Source: Urechidicola croceus (GTDB lineage Bacteria > Bacteroidota > Bacteroidia > Flavobacteriales > Flavobacteriaceae). From it: a stretch of DNA of 64,000 nucleotides. The DNA is taken from positions 62,001-126,000 of the forward strand of contig CAJIZG010000002.1 in assembly GCA_905181865.1 (NCBI GenBank). The letters are read 5' to 3'. This document shows, piece after piece, positions 57,561 through 64,000 of the stretch (within the stretch, counting starts at the first letter, position 1; each line of letters opens with the position of its first letter). Position numbers and translations under genes: made by a program. The notes under the pieces were generated by a model that saw only the letters and a list, made by a program, of their open reading frames with translations, was not told the DNA's origin and did not search any database.

Positions 57561-58613
57561 AAAAAGAGGTATAAAATTTTGGTTTTTTTTCTATTGCTGA
57601 GTTTTATTTCTATTGGTCAACAGACTAAAAAAGCATATAAAATTCATACAATCGCATTTTACAATCTCGAAAATTTATACGACACTATTGACGATCCAAA
57701 AACAAAAGATGAGTATAGTCCAATATTAAAAACGAATTTTGATAAATCGAAAGCATACGTTTCAAAAATTGAGAATATGGCTGAAGTATTAGCTGAGATT
57801 GGAAAAGAGACGACTCATAATAGTCCCTCGATTATAGGTCTTGCTGAGGTTGAAAACAGTGCTGTTTTGGACGATCTCATTAAAAGTAATATTTTAAAAA
57901 AAGAAGGATATGATTATATCCATATAGACTCTGAAGATTGGCGCGGAATAGATGTTACTTTATTATATAAAAAGGGAGTTTTTGAACCTGTTGCTTATAA
58001 GTCATTTCAATTAAAAGCATTTAACCATGAAGGGTATCGTATTAAAACACGTGATCAGTTATTGGTCTCTGGCTATTTGGAAAACGAATTAATTCATGTC
58101 ATTGTAAATCACTGGCCCTCTAGATTGAGCGGTAAACAAAAAACAGCTCATTTACGAGCGGAAACTGCAAAATTAAACCTAAAAATAATTGAAGAAGTAA
58201 GAATTGAAAACCCAAATTCAAAAATAATTTCTTTGGGTGATTTTAATGATAACCCTACGGATACTAGTATTAAGGAAATTTTGAAAACATCAGATTCAAA
58301 AGAAAATACAGAAAAAGATAGGCTATATAATCCGTTTGATAAATTATATAAAAAAGGATTTGGCAGTTTGGGGTATCAAAATCGATTGCATCTATTTGAT
58401 CAAATTATGGTGAGTGAAAACTGGATTGCTAAAAATCAGGATTATAGCAGTCTTTCTTTTTACAAAGCAGGTATTTACAATCCCAGTTATTTGACAAATA
58501 AGAAGGGAAAGTATAAAGGGTATCCTTTTAGAAGTTGGTCAAATAACAATGAATTTACTGGAGGATACAGTGATCATTATCCCGTTTATATGTTTGTGCT
58601 TAGAGAAAAATAG
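57558..58613 (+). CDS. Secreted endonuclease/exonuclease/phosphatase-fold enzyme, copy 2
   Basis: 351 residues, a paralogue of the gene just upstream along its whole length. Signal peptide MKKRYKILVFFLLLSFISIG, then AFYNLENLYDT, the catalytic Glu in IIGLAEVEN, HVIVNHWPSRLSG, ISLGDFNDNP and GGYSDHYPVYMFV. All active-site residues are kept, so both copies should be active and may differ in substrate. The 3' end faces a scrap of the recJ end, and a second dead copy of this gene's 3' end lies at 61995-62098. Confidence 0.9.
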   Translation: MKKRYKILVFFLLLSFISIGQQTKKAYKIHTIAFYNLENLYDTIDDPKTKDEYSPILKTNFDKSKAYVSKIENMAEVLAEIGKETTHNSPSIIGLAEVENSAVLDDLIKSNILKKEGYDYIHIDSEDWRGIDVTLLYKKGVFEPVAYKSFQLKAFNHEGYRIKTRDQLLVSGYLENELIHVIVNHWPSRLSGKQKTAHLRAETAKLNLKIIEEVRIENPNSKIISLGDFNDNPTDTSIKEILKTSDSKENTEKDRLYNPFDKLYKKGFGSLGYQNRLHLFDQIMVSENWIAKNQDYSSLSFYKAGIYNPSYLTNKKGKYKGYPFRSWSNNNEFTGGYSDHYPVYMFVLREK

Positions 58614-58690
58614 GGTATGCGGATTATATCTCTTTTAAGAGCAGTTGCATAGAAGTTATTCCATTCCAATTATTTCTACTGTACGCCGCT
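58515..58690 (+). repeat. Left flank repeat of the decayed island
   Basis: Contains the last codons of nuclease copy 2 plus a convergent scrap of recJ (58614-58676) that still encodes NWNGITSMQLLLKEI and a stop, against NWNGMTSIQLLLKDI in the real RecJ. The same junction recurs at 62000-62185. Confidence 0.8.
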
Positions 58691-58860
58691 GGCTTTATAT
58701 ATGCTAGATTTTTTCTATTTAAATTTTTTATCATCACCGCTTACATTTTCATTAAATACGACTTCAGAATCTGTAATGGAATTGGATTCACAACTCAATA
58801 TAACAGGATCATGTCTTTACAAATTGGAAAAATAAATAGTATACGGAGCATTCAAAATAG
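58675..58860 (-). pseudogene. Scrap of the DUF5689 lipoprotein gene
   Basis: On the minus strand NAPYTIYFSNL, DPVILSCESNSITDSEVVF and NENVSGDDK match NAPNNIDFSNP, DPILLSCEPNSVTSSEVVF and NENVSGGSE of the gene at 51934-53370. Between NEN and VSG about 80 bp are missing compared with the source gene; the deletion joins two copies of AATGAAAA(T). Confidence 0.8.
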
Positions 58861-58877
58861 TTATTTTACTGAAATAA

Positions 58878-59098
58878 AATTTTGCTATATTTGACATGCT
58901 ATGAATAATTATTCCGTCTTACAATTGTGGTTGTTACAATTCAAAAAATCGTATTTAATAGTAATATATCCGTTTCGGATGCATCTATTTATATGCATGA
59001 AATGATGTTTAGTTACAAGCATTAAAAACGAATGATATCCCCTAAATTGGATGGGGATAAACACATAAAGTATAAAAATATAATACGTTGTAGCTACT
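58878..59098 (+). repeat. Direct repeat R1 of the island
   Basis: About 220 bp clearly related to 60099-60310: ATGCTATGAATAATT, GGTTGTTACAAT, TTTCGGATGCAT, TTTATATG, TACAAG and TATAATACGTTG occur in the same order. No frame is shared by the two copies, so it does not look coding. Confidence 0.7.
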
Positions 59099-59407
59099 TT
59101 GAAAATGACTGATAATTTCAAAAATAAATTGGAAGATTTAGATTATATTAACTTTATTATTGGGTTATATAGGATGCTATTCTTATTCAGCTTTCATCTT
59201 TAATTCCGCTGTTTACTAAAGAAAAAACAAATGAGGATACAAATTATTTTATCTCACCATATTATAGAAGATACTTTAGTAAAAGAATAATGACGTTCTT
59301 GAATTTGATGTTTCTTTTTAGAGATTCCACTAGAATTTACTTTATGTTTCATCAATTATACCAGAATGCACAATCCAATTACGGATTGTAGTACTTCACC
59401 GTATGCC

Positions 59408-59662
59408 TCAACTTTCACTTTTTTTCTTTCTCATATCTGTAATAGTTTGGGTACGTTTAATAGCTCTCTTAGAAATAGAAGTTGTTCCAAATCCGATTCT
59501 GTTATCTTTAGAAGTGGCATCAACTAATTCTCCTTTGTTCGTTTTTTGACTTTTAGAAACGTCTGACATAGCCTTGTAGTAGTTATACTCTTTTTTAGAT
59601 GCTTGTGAAAAAGTAATTGTTGTAATACGTAATGTTGCGAATAAAAATAATTTAGTTGTCAT
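59408..59662 (-). CDS. Small putative secreted protein
   Basis: 84 residues. The N-terminus (MTTKLFLFATLRITTITFSQ) resembles a signal peptide with cleavage after the alanine-free FSQ region; the rest is lysine- and serine-rich and probably disordered (SQKTNKGELVDATS). No family recognised. It is the only clean minus-strand frame in the island. Either a small exported protein or chance. Confidence 0.4.
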   Translation of the reverse strand: MTTKLFLFATLRITTITFSQASKKEYNYYKAMSDVSKSQKTNKGELVDATSKDNRIGFGTTSISKRAIKRTQTITDMRKKKSES

Positions 59663-60098
59663 AATAGGTATTTTTATAGTTCTTATGTGTTTACAATACT
59701 ATATCAACACAAGAGTAATTTTGTTACCCCTAAAATTCAATTTATCTGAAAATCCAGTTGGAATAAGACTTAGATTTCTCACGGACATCCGTTCTTTTAA
59801 AGAATTATATTTAAATTCTATCGCCGAATAAAATTAGATACTGTCTGATATAATAAATTACAATGTATAGTAATAGCATACATAATGCCAAAAACAATTT
59901 CCCAAGTGCAAGGTTCAGTATCGAATATGAAGTGTTTTATTTTAGTAATCATAATTTATGAAACCAGCAATCTTTCGATTTTTTCAATAGGAATACTTTC
60001 GCTCTGATTTATCAATCTTAAAAGTTTTAAATATTTCATTGTTGGTTTGCCGTTATAGTACTTTTAAGAGTTGTTGTATGGAAGTTATGTTCCTGAAT
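59663..60098. other. Island DNA without recognisable genes
   Basis: AT-rich, no intact frame, no RNA gene or mobile element recognised. Confidence 0.55.
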
Positions 60099-60310
60099 TT
60101 TTTCTACTATATTTGAGATGCTATGAATAATTCTCACGTCTTATAATTACGGTTGTTACAATGCACAAAATCGTACTAAATAGTAATGCATTCATTTCGG
60201 ATGCATGTATTTATATGGATGAAACGGTGTTTGGATACAAGTAGTAAAAATTTACGTTATCCTATAATTTTGACGGGGATATACAGTAAAGATATAATGC
60301 GTTGCCATTC
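60099..60310 (+). repeat. Direct repeat R2 of the island
   Basis: Diverged copy of R1 (58878-59098). It ends in TATAATGCGTTG where R1 ends in TATAATACGTTG. Confidence 0.7.
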
Positions 60311-60354
60311 ATTGCAAAACTTTTTTTAACAAAAAAATTACTTTAACACGAAAA

Positions 60355-60740
60355 AATAAAACTAATAACCATCGCTTTAATTTGGATTTTAAGTTTAGCC
60401 ATTTTAATAATTGCATTTTTTATTAATAACAGGATTCTTAAAGCCAGTTTATAATTCTGTTATTAATAAAGAGAGGAATTTCTTACAAAATTAGAATCAG
60501 CAGAATTGAATGAGATTGTTTGCGGAGTAATATAATGGCTGAAATATCATAAATACCCAAAACACGAATTAACAATATTTACGGAATAAAACGTTTACTG
60601 AATTTACTCAAACTTATGGAGTTTAATATAGAAACGGGAAACTCAAGTTTGCGTAATCAAAAATGGAAAAGGAAAACCTCAAGTCAACGAAATGGCAACA
60701 ATATATAAAATTTATGCTAACTTTAAAGAGAAATTATAAA
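60355..60740 (+). pseudogene. Decayed small gene of unknown type
   Basis: Begins with a membrane-helix-like stretch (TIALIWILSLAILIIAFFINN) and breaks at a stop; later pieces read RINNIYGIKRLL and QKWKRKTSSQRNGN in other frames. Too degraded to identify. Confidence 0.35.
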
Positions 60741-60775
60741 ACCAAAAACAACCTATAAACATTTGGACTAGGCTG

Positions 60776-60792
60776 AAAACCCTGAGGGTTTT
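60776..60792. terminator. Small hairpin upstream of the 201-residue gene
   Basis: AAAACCC-TGA-GGGTTTT, a perfect 7-bp stem with a 3-nt loop. It may end transcription from the left or be part of a cassette-like boundary that includes TATAATGCCGTTG at about 60811. Confidence 0.4.
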
Positions 60793-60849
60793 AAGTCGTA
60801 CTAATCTTATATAATGCCGTTGGGAAGCATTGAATAAAAAAAGACAATT

Positions 60850-61455
60850 ATGAAAACAAATTTTATCATTATTCTAATAATAGGACTGTTATTTAGTCAA
60901 AATCTATTTGCAGATTCTCCTTTGACTTCAACCAATATTAGTAATGCTTATAAAGATTCAGAGATAATACAGTTAGCCTCTATGGCCGAAGGAAAGTTAT
61001 CAATAGAATTGTTGAATTATTTAAGTAAAAGTAGAAATCCAATTGAATTGAAAATAGCTTTAATAAATGAATTAGGTTGGGATTATGATGGCAAAAATAA
61101 TTCAAACATATTTTATGAATTTCTAAAAGAAAAAAATAAGTTAAAGAATATTAATGAAGCTAGTGCTGACATACTAATTTGTTTTGCATATTTAAAAGCT
61201 TTGGACAATTATTCTGACGTGAAGGATGCAATTAGATATGCAAAAAGGGCAAAATCTAAGAATGAAAGCAGTTACACAATTAATATCATTTATGCTCTTA
61301 TCGAAGCTCAAAAGGCGATGGGCTCTGATTGGTGCGAAGTTTACAATCTGACCCATAAAGTTCGCATAAATGGAACGTTGAATCGAGATATGAAAGAAGA
61401 TGCCATATCTATTATTTTTGATTATATGGATTTATATAAAGAAAACTGTATATAA
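60850..61455 (+). CDS. Hypothetical exported protein
   Basis: 201 residues with a convincing signal peptide (MKTNFIIILIIGLLFSQNLFA). The mature part is alpha-helical with TPR-like pairs (ADILICFAYLKALDNYSDVKDAI, YALIEAQKAM). Cysteines at ICFAY, DWCEV and ENC could form a disulfide. I do not recognise the family. It is the only intact gene of normal length in the 58.6-62.1 kb island. Confidence 0.65.
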   Translation: MKTNFIIILIIGLLFSQNLFADSPLTSTNISNAYKDSEIIQLASMAEGKLSIELLNYLSKSRNPIELKIALINELGWDYDGKNNSNIFYEFLKEKNKLKNINEASADILICFAYLKALDNYSDVKDAIRYAKRAKSKNESSYTINIIYALIEAQKAMGSDWCEVYNLTHKVRINGTLNRDMKEDAISIIFDYMDLYKENCI

Positions 61456-61628
61456 AAAGATTGCTAACATTTTGTATACGTAATGGCAGGGAAAACGCTA
61501 AATATTAAGGTTTGTAATCTGCTCAAACATCATCACGGTTTGAAAAGTATGTGCTACGAAATCTGACACTACTCATATAATTTACCATTAGCTTTACTGC
61601 AAAAAAAACAGAACTAAATAACAAATAA

Positions 61629-61876
61629 ATGGAAACAATTAAAAGAAACTTCCTGAAAAATCCATCGAAAAAAAATTTGCTTTTATTTACATTTTTAGGG
61701 CTTTAGGAATCGTATTATTGACTTTGAGTACAACTGATTTATTTGCTGAAAGTTTTTTTCAAAAAAAGTATGCAATGATTTACATGTTAATGATTGGTTG
61801 AACGATAGCCACCGCAAAACGGTACTTTAATTATTGGAAAAATAAAAACCTAAATTCTCACTCAACTGCTGAATAA
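61629..61876 (+). pseudogene. Small membrane protein, frameshifted
   Basis: Starts METIKRNFLKNPSKKN, breaks, and continues in another frame as ALGIVLLTLSTTDLFAESFF and YAMIYMLMIG, an internal stop, then TIATAKRYFNYWKNK to a stop at 61876. Two short hydrophobic helices suggest a small inner-membrane protein of unknown type. Confidence 0.5.
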
Positions 61877-61994
61877 AAAACAAGTTAGACTTTTTAGTTA
61901 GTTTTCGGAATCACTAATTAGAGGAATATAAAACGATTCTAAGACTCAAAAAATATAATTTTAGATACTAACCGTAGCCATTCTTAAAAGAGAA

Positions 61995-62098
61995 AGAACA
62001 AAGGGTGTCCTTTTAGAAGCAGGTCAAATAATAATGAATTTACTGCTGGATCCAGTGGTCATTATCTTGTTTATATGTTTGTGATTAAAGAGAAATAG
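61995..62098 (+). pseudogene. Dead 3' end of a secreted nuclease gene
   Basis: Translates as GCPFRSRSNNNEFTAGSSG then HYLVYMFVIKEK and a stop, against GYPFRSWSNNNEFTGGYSD and HYPVYMFVLREK of the nuclease at 57558-58613. The catalytic Asp of SDH is lost. Nothing of the 5' part remains. Confidence 0.85.
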
Positions 62099-62185
62099 GT
62101 TACTCGGGCTTTATGTCTTTCAACAATAATTGAATAGAAGTCATTCCGTTCCAATTATTTTCATCTAAATTAAATGCCGCTTTAA
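62000..62185 (+). repeat. Right flank repeat of the decayed island
   Basis: Counterpart of 58515-58690: dead nuclease tail followed by the real recJ 3' end. Together the two copies bracket about 3.4 kb of decayed DNA as imperfect direct repeats. Confidence 0.8.
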
Positions 62186-63797
62186 AAGAATTACCATTAG
62201 AAGTAATTTCTTTTTTATGGCCTAGGCCAAACCCAATAGCATTATAGGTTTTCTTATCAGTAGCGTCGATTAAATTCAGTTTTAAATGCGATTTATCTTC
62301 ACCAACACATTTTCCAAAACCGTTGTCTCGTAAACCATTGGCTACAAAAATAGGGCGCATATTTTGAGGGCCAAAAGGCGCAAACTGATTTAATATTCTA
62401 TAGAATTTCTGATTGATATCACACAAATTCATTTCTGAATTCACGCTAATTTCAGGAGTTCGAAGTTCTTCAGGAATGGTTTTCTTTACGACTTTTTCAA
62501 ACTTCGCCTTAAATTTCTCGTAATTTTCTGGGAGTAAAGTGAGGCCTGCGGCATATTTGTGGCCGCCAAATTGTTCTACAAATTCAGCACATTGGTCTAT
62601 AGCATTGTATACATCAAATCCTTTTACAGATCTCGCCGATGCGGCTAATTTATCGCCACTTTTTGTAAATACTAAGGTGGGTCGGTAATAGGTTTCTATA
62701 AGTCTAGAAGCCACAATACCAATAACACCTTTATGCCAAGTTTCGCTATAAACAACAGTTGAAAAGTCCTGTTGTTCATTAGTTGTTTCAATTTGTTTAA
62801 GTGCTTCATAGGTTATTAATTTATCAAGTTCTTTTCTGTCGCTGTTGTACGTTTCTATTTCTCCTGCAATTTTTACGGCTTCTTTGAAATTTGTTTCAGT
62901 CATAAGATTTACAGCATGCAAACCATGTTTCATCCTTCCTGCAGCATTTATTCTCGGAGCAATTACAAATACAACATCGGTAATGGTTAATTCACTTTTG
63001 TTTAACTGATGAATGATTGCTTTAAAACCAATTCTTGGCGCTTTGTTTATAACCTTTAATCCGTAGTAAGCCAATATGCGATTCTCTCCCGTGATTGGAA
63101 CAATATCTGCGGCAATTGCTGTAGCTACCAAATCTAAATAAGGTACCAAATCTTCAATGGTTTGATGGTGATTTTTCGCAAGTGCTTGAACTAGTTTAAA
63201 ACCAACACCGCAACCGCATAATTCATCATAAGGATAATTACAATCCTCCCTTTTAGGATCTAATACTGCTACTGCATTGGGAAGCTCGTTGCCCGGTCTG
63301 TGGTGATCACAAATGATAAAATCGATGTCTTTTTCATTAGCATACTTAACTTTATCAATGGCCTTAATACCACAATCTAATGCAATGATTAATGAAAAAT
63401 CATTATCGTGCGCAAAGTCTATTCCCTGAAATGAAATTCCGTATCCTTCACCATATCTATCGGGAATATAGGTTGCAACATTCGGATATATAGATTTTAA
63501 AAAAGACGACATTAGCGAGACAGCTGTTGTTCCATCTACATCATAATCGCCATAAACCAAGATATTCTCATCTTTATAAATTGCTTCTTCAATTCTAGAT
63601 ACAGCGGTAGCCATATCTTTCATTAAATAGGGATCATGTAACTGATTTAAATCTGGGCGGAAAAATTGTTTTGCTTCATCAAAAGATTCGATTCCACGTT
63701 GAATCAATAACGACGCAATCAATTTATCAACTCCTAAAACTTTAGAAAGTTGACTGATTTTTTCAATCGGGGGTTGTTTTTGGATAATCCAGCGCAT
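62100..63797 (-). CDS. recJ: Single-stranded-DNA exonuclease RecJ
   Basis: 565 residues. DHH-family motifs are visible: VYGDYDVDGTTAV near residues 80-92, IIALDCGIKA, the DHH signature CDHHRPGNELP, and APRINAAGRM. The C-terminal DHHA1 (GGHKYAAGLTL) and OB-fold domains are complete. RecJ degrades single strands 5' to 3' in recombination and mismatch/base-excision repair. It converges on the decayed nuclease tail 1 bp away. Confidence 0.96.
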   Translation of the reverse strand: MRWIIQKQPPIEKISQLSKVLGVDKLIASLLIQRGIESFDEAKQFFRPDLNQLHDPYLMKDMATAVSRIEEAIYKDENILVYGDYDVDGTTAVSLMSSFLKSIYPNVATYIPDRYGEGYGISFQGIDFAHDNDFSLIIALDCGIKAIDKVKYANEKDIDFIICDHHRPGNELPNAVAVLDPKREDCNYPYDELCGCGVGFKLVQALAKNHHQTIEDLVPYLDLVATAIAADIVPITGENRILAYYGLKVINKAPRIGFKAIIHQLNKSELTITDVVFVIAPRINAAGRMKHGLHAVNLMTETNFKEAVKIAGEIETYNSDRKELDKLITYEALKQIETTNEQQDFSTVVYSETWHKGVIGIVASRLIETYYRPTLVFTKSGDKLAASARSVKGFDVYNAIDQCAEFVEQFGGHKYAAGLTLLPENYEKFKAKFEKVVKKTIPEELRTPEISVNSEMNLCDINQKFYRILNQFAPFGPQNMRPIFVANGLRDNGFGKCVGEDKSHLKLNLIDATDKKTYNAIGFGLGHKKEITSNGNSFKAAFNLDENNWNGMTSIQLLLKDIKPE

Positions 63798-63821
63798 AAT
63801 TTTTTACTCTCATTCCTTTGC

Positions 63822-63886
63822 GGTCATTCGTTGGTGGTCACTGAGCGGAGTCGAAGTGATTCGAAATGAAGGCAGGAATCTATTTC
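63822..63886. repeat. Composite flavobacterial intergenic repeat
   Basis: CACTGAGCGGAGTCGAAGTG (63839-63858) followed by AAGGCAGGAATCT. Both halves belong to short dispersed repeats; the first is shared with 57503-57528, the second with 26441-26520. Confidence 0.6.
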
Positions 63887-63960
63887 TTTTTATTGCAATT
63901 TTTTCATCAGGTCGACTAATGCCAAAGCATTGTATCGAGACCTATTTAAACTTCTTTTTT

Positions 63961-63971
63961 GCTAAATTAGC
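63961..63971 (+). promoter_or_regulatory. Third copy of the GCTAAATTAGC palindrome
   Basis: Perfect match to the operator at 48910-48920 (other strand), again after a T run (CTTTTTTGCTAAATTAGC). It lies 22 bp before an ATG at 63993 (ATGAATA, cut by the window edge) that reads rightward. The gene it controls is outside the window. Confidence 0.5.
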
Positions 63972-64000
63972 TAATAGATCAAAACGATTATTAATGAATA

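Noticed and set aside
58909-59121. 70-codon minus-strand frame in the island
   Set aside because: The homologous repeat R2 does not keep this frame open, so it is not under coding constraint.
58614-62099. CRISPR array or prophage in the island
   Set aside because: Repeats are two or three diverged copies with irregular spacing, and no phage or Cas gene is seen.

Overview
The window is low-GC (about one third G+C by eye) DNA from a member of the Bacteroidota, almost certainly a marine-type Flavobacteriaceae. The signs are: a type IX secretion sorting tail on an exported metalloprotease, two TonB receptors with an N-terminal carboxypeptidase-like domain, DUF5689, DUF2480, DUF4286 and DUF6428 proteins, split atpD-atpC, a bifunctional OlsF aminolipid synthase, sulfatases, and promoters of the TTTG-N17-21-TAnnTTTG type.

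Layout. 1-3.7 kb: the end of a sulfatase, then a Tat-exported FAD oxidoreductase and a putative flavinylated FMN-binding protein. 3.9-8.4 kb: an inducible-mutagenesis cassette (dinB, DnaE-type polymerase) with an operator and a decayed LexA/UmuD-like regulator. 9-16.6 kb: the Fe-S assembly end (sufE, SufT-like, DUF2480), PfkB kinase, a long PurF-like enzyme, superoxide dismutase, a GNAT protein and OlsF. 16.6-18.8 kb: ArsR/DUF6428 with two matching operators, DUF805, and two pseudogenes (TM2, DUF1801). 18.8-27.5 kb: housekeeping genes (hydroxyacid dehydrogenase, panB, an ECF sigma with a small zinc-finger partner, methyltransferase, tatA, TRIC channel, mutS, TrmH). 27.6-28.9 kb: a group II intron that has lost nearly all of its maturase, and a LURP-one-like pseudogene. 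29-36 kb: mgtE, rsmA, DUF4286, a TPR protein, serS, ribF. 36-44 kb: metalloprotease, TonB receptor, atpD-atpC. 44-46.7 kb: decayed hydrolase and SRAP genes. 46.7-50.3 kb: exonuclease/GIY-YIG nuclease, LexA-like regulator, hflX. 50.4-58.6 kb: a sulfatase with TGA at its catalytic position, then a TonB receptor/DUF5689 lipoprotein/two secreted nucleases set. 58.6-62.1 kb: a decayed island flanked by direct repeats. 62.1-63.8 kb: recJ.

The most striking result is that a divergent regulator-operator-polymerase cassette exists twice, 40 kb apart and in opposite orientation, and each copy has lost the opposite half. At 8.1 kb dinB-dnaE is intact and the S24 regulator is dead. At 48.9 kb the regulator is intact and dnaE survives only as a short scrap without a start codon. 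Both keep the same promoter and the same perfect palindrome GCTAAWTTAGC. A third copy of that palindrome lies at the right edge, just before a possible start codon. The surviving regulator therefore probably controls the distant polymerases in trans, together with its own operon partner, a DnaQ-like exonuclease/GIY-YIG nuclease, which is followed by a dead SRAP (HMCES/YedK-like) gene.

Other points worth following: an in-frame TGA exactly at the formylglycine cysteine of an otherwise complete sulfatase; a possible extracytosolic flavin redox pair beside a sulfatase; a TonB/DUF5689/double-nuclease set that may process extracellular nucleic acid; and an island whose flanks duplicate the convergent nuclease/recJ gene ends.
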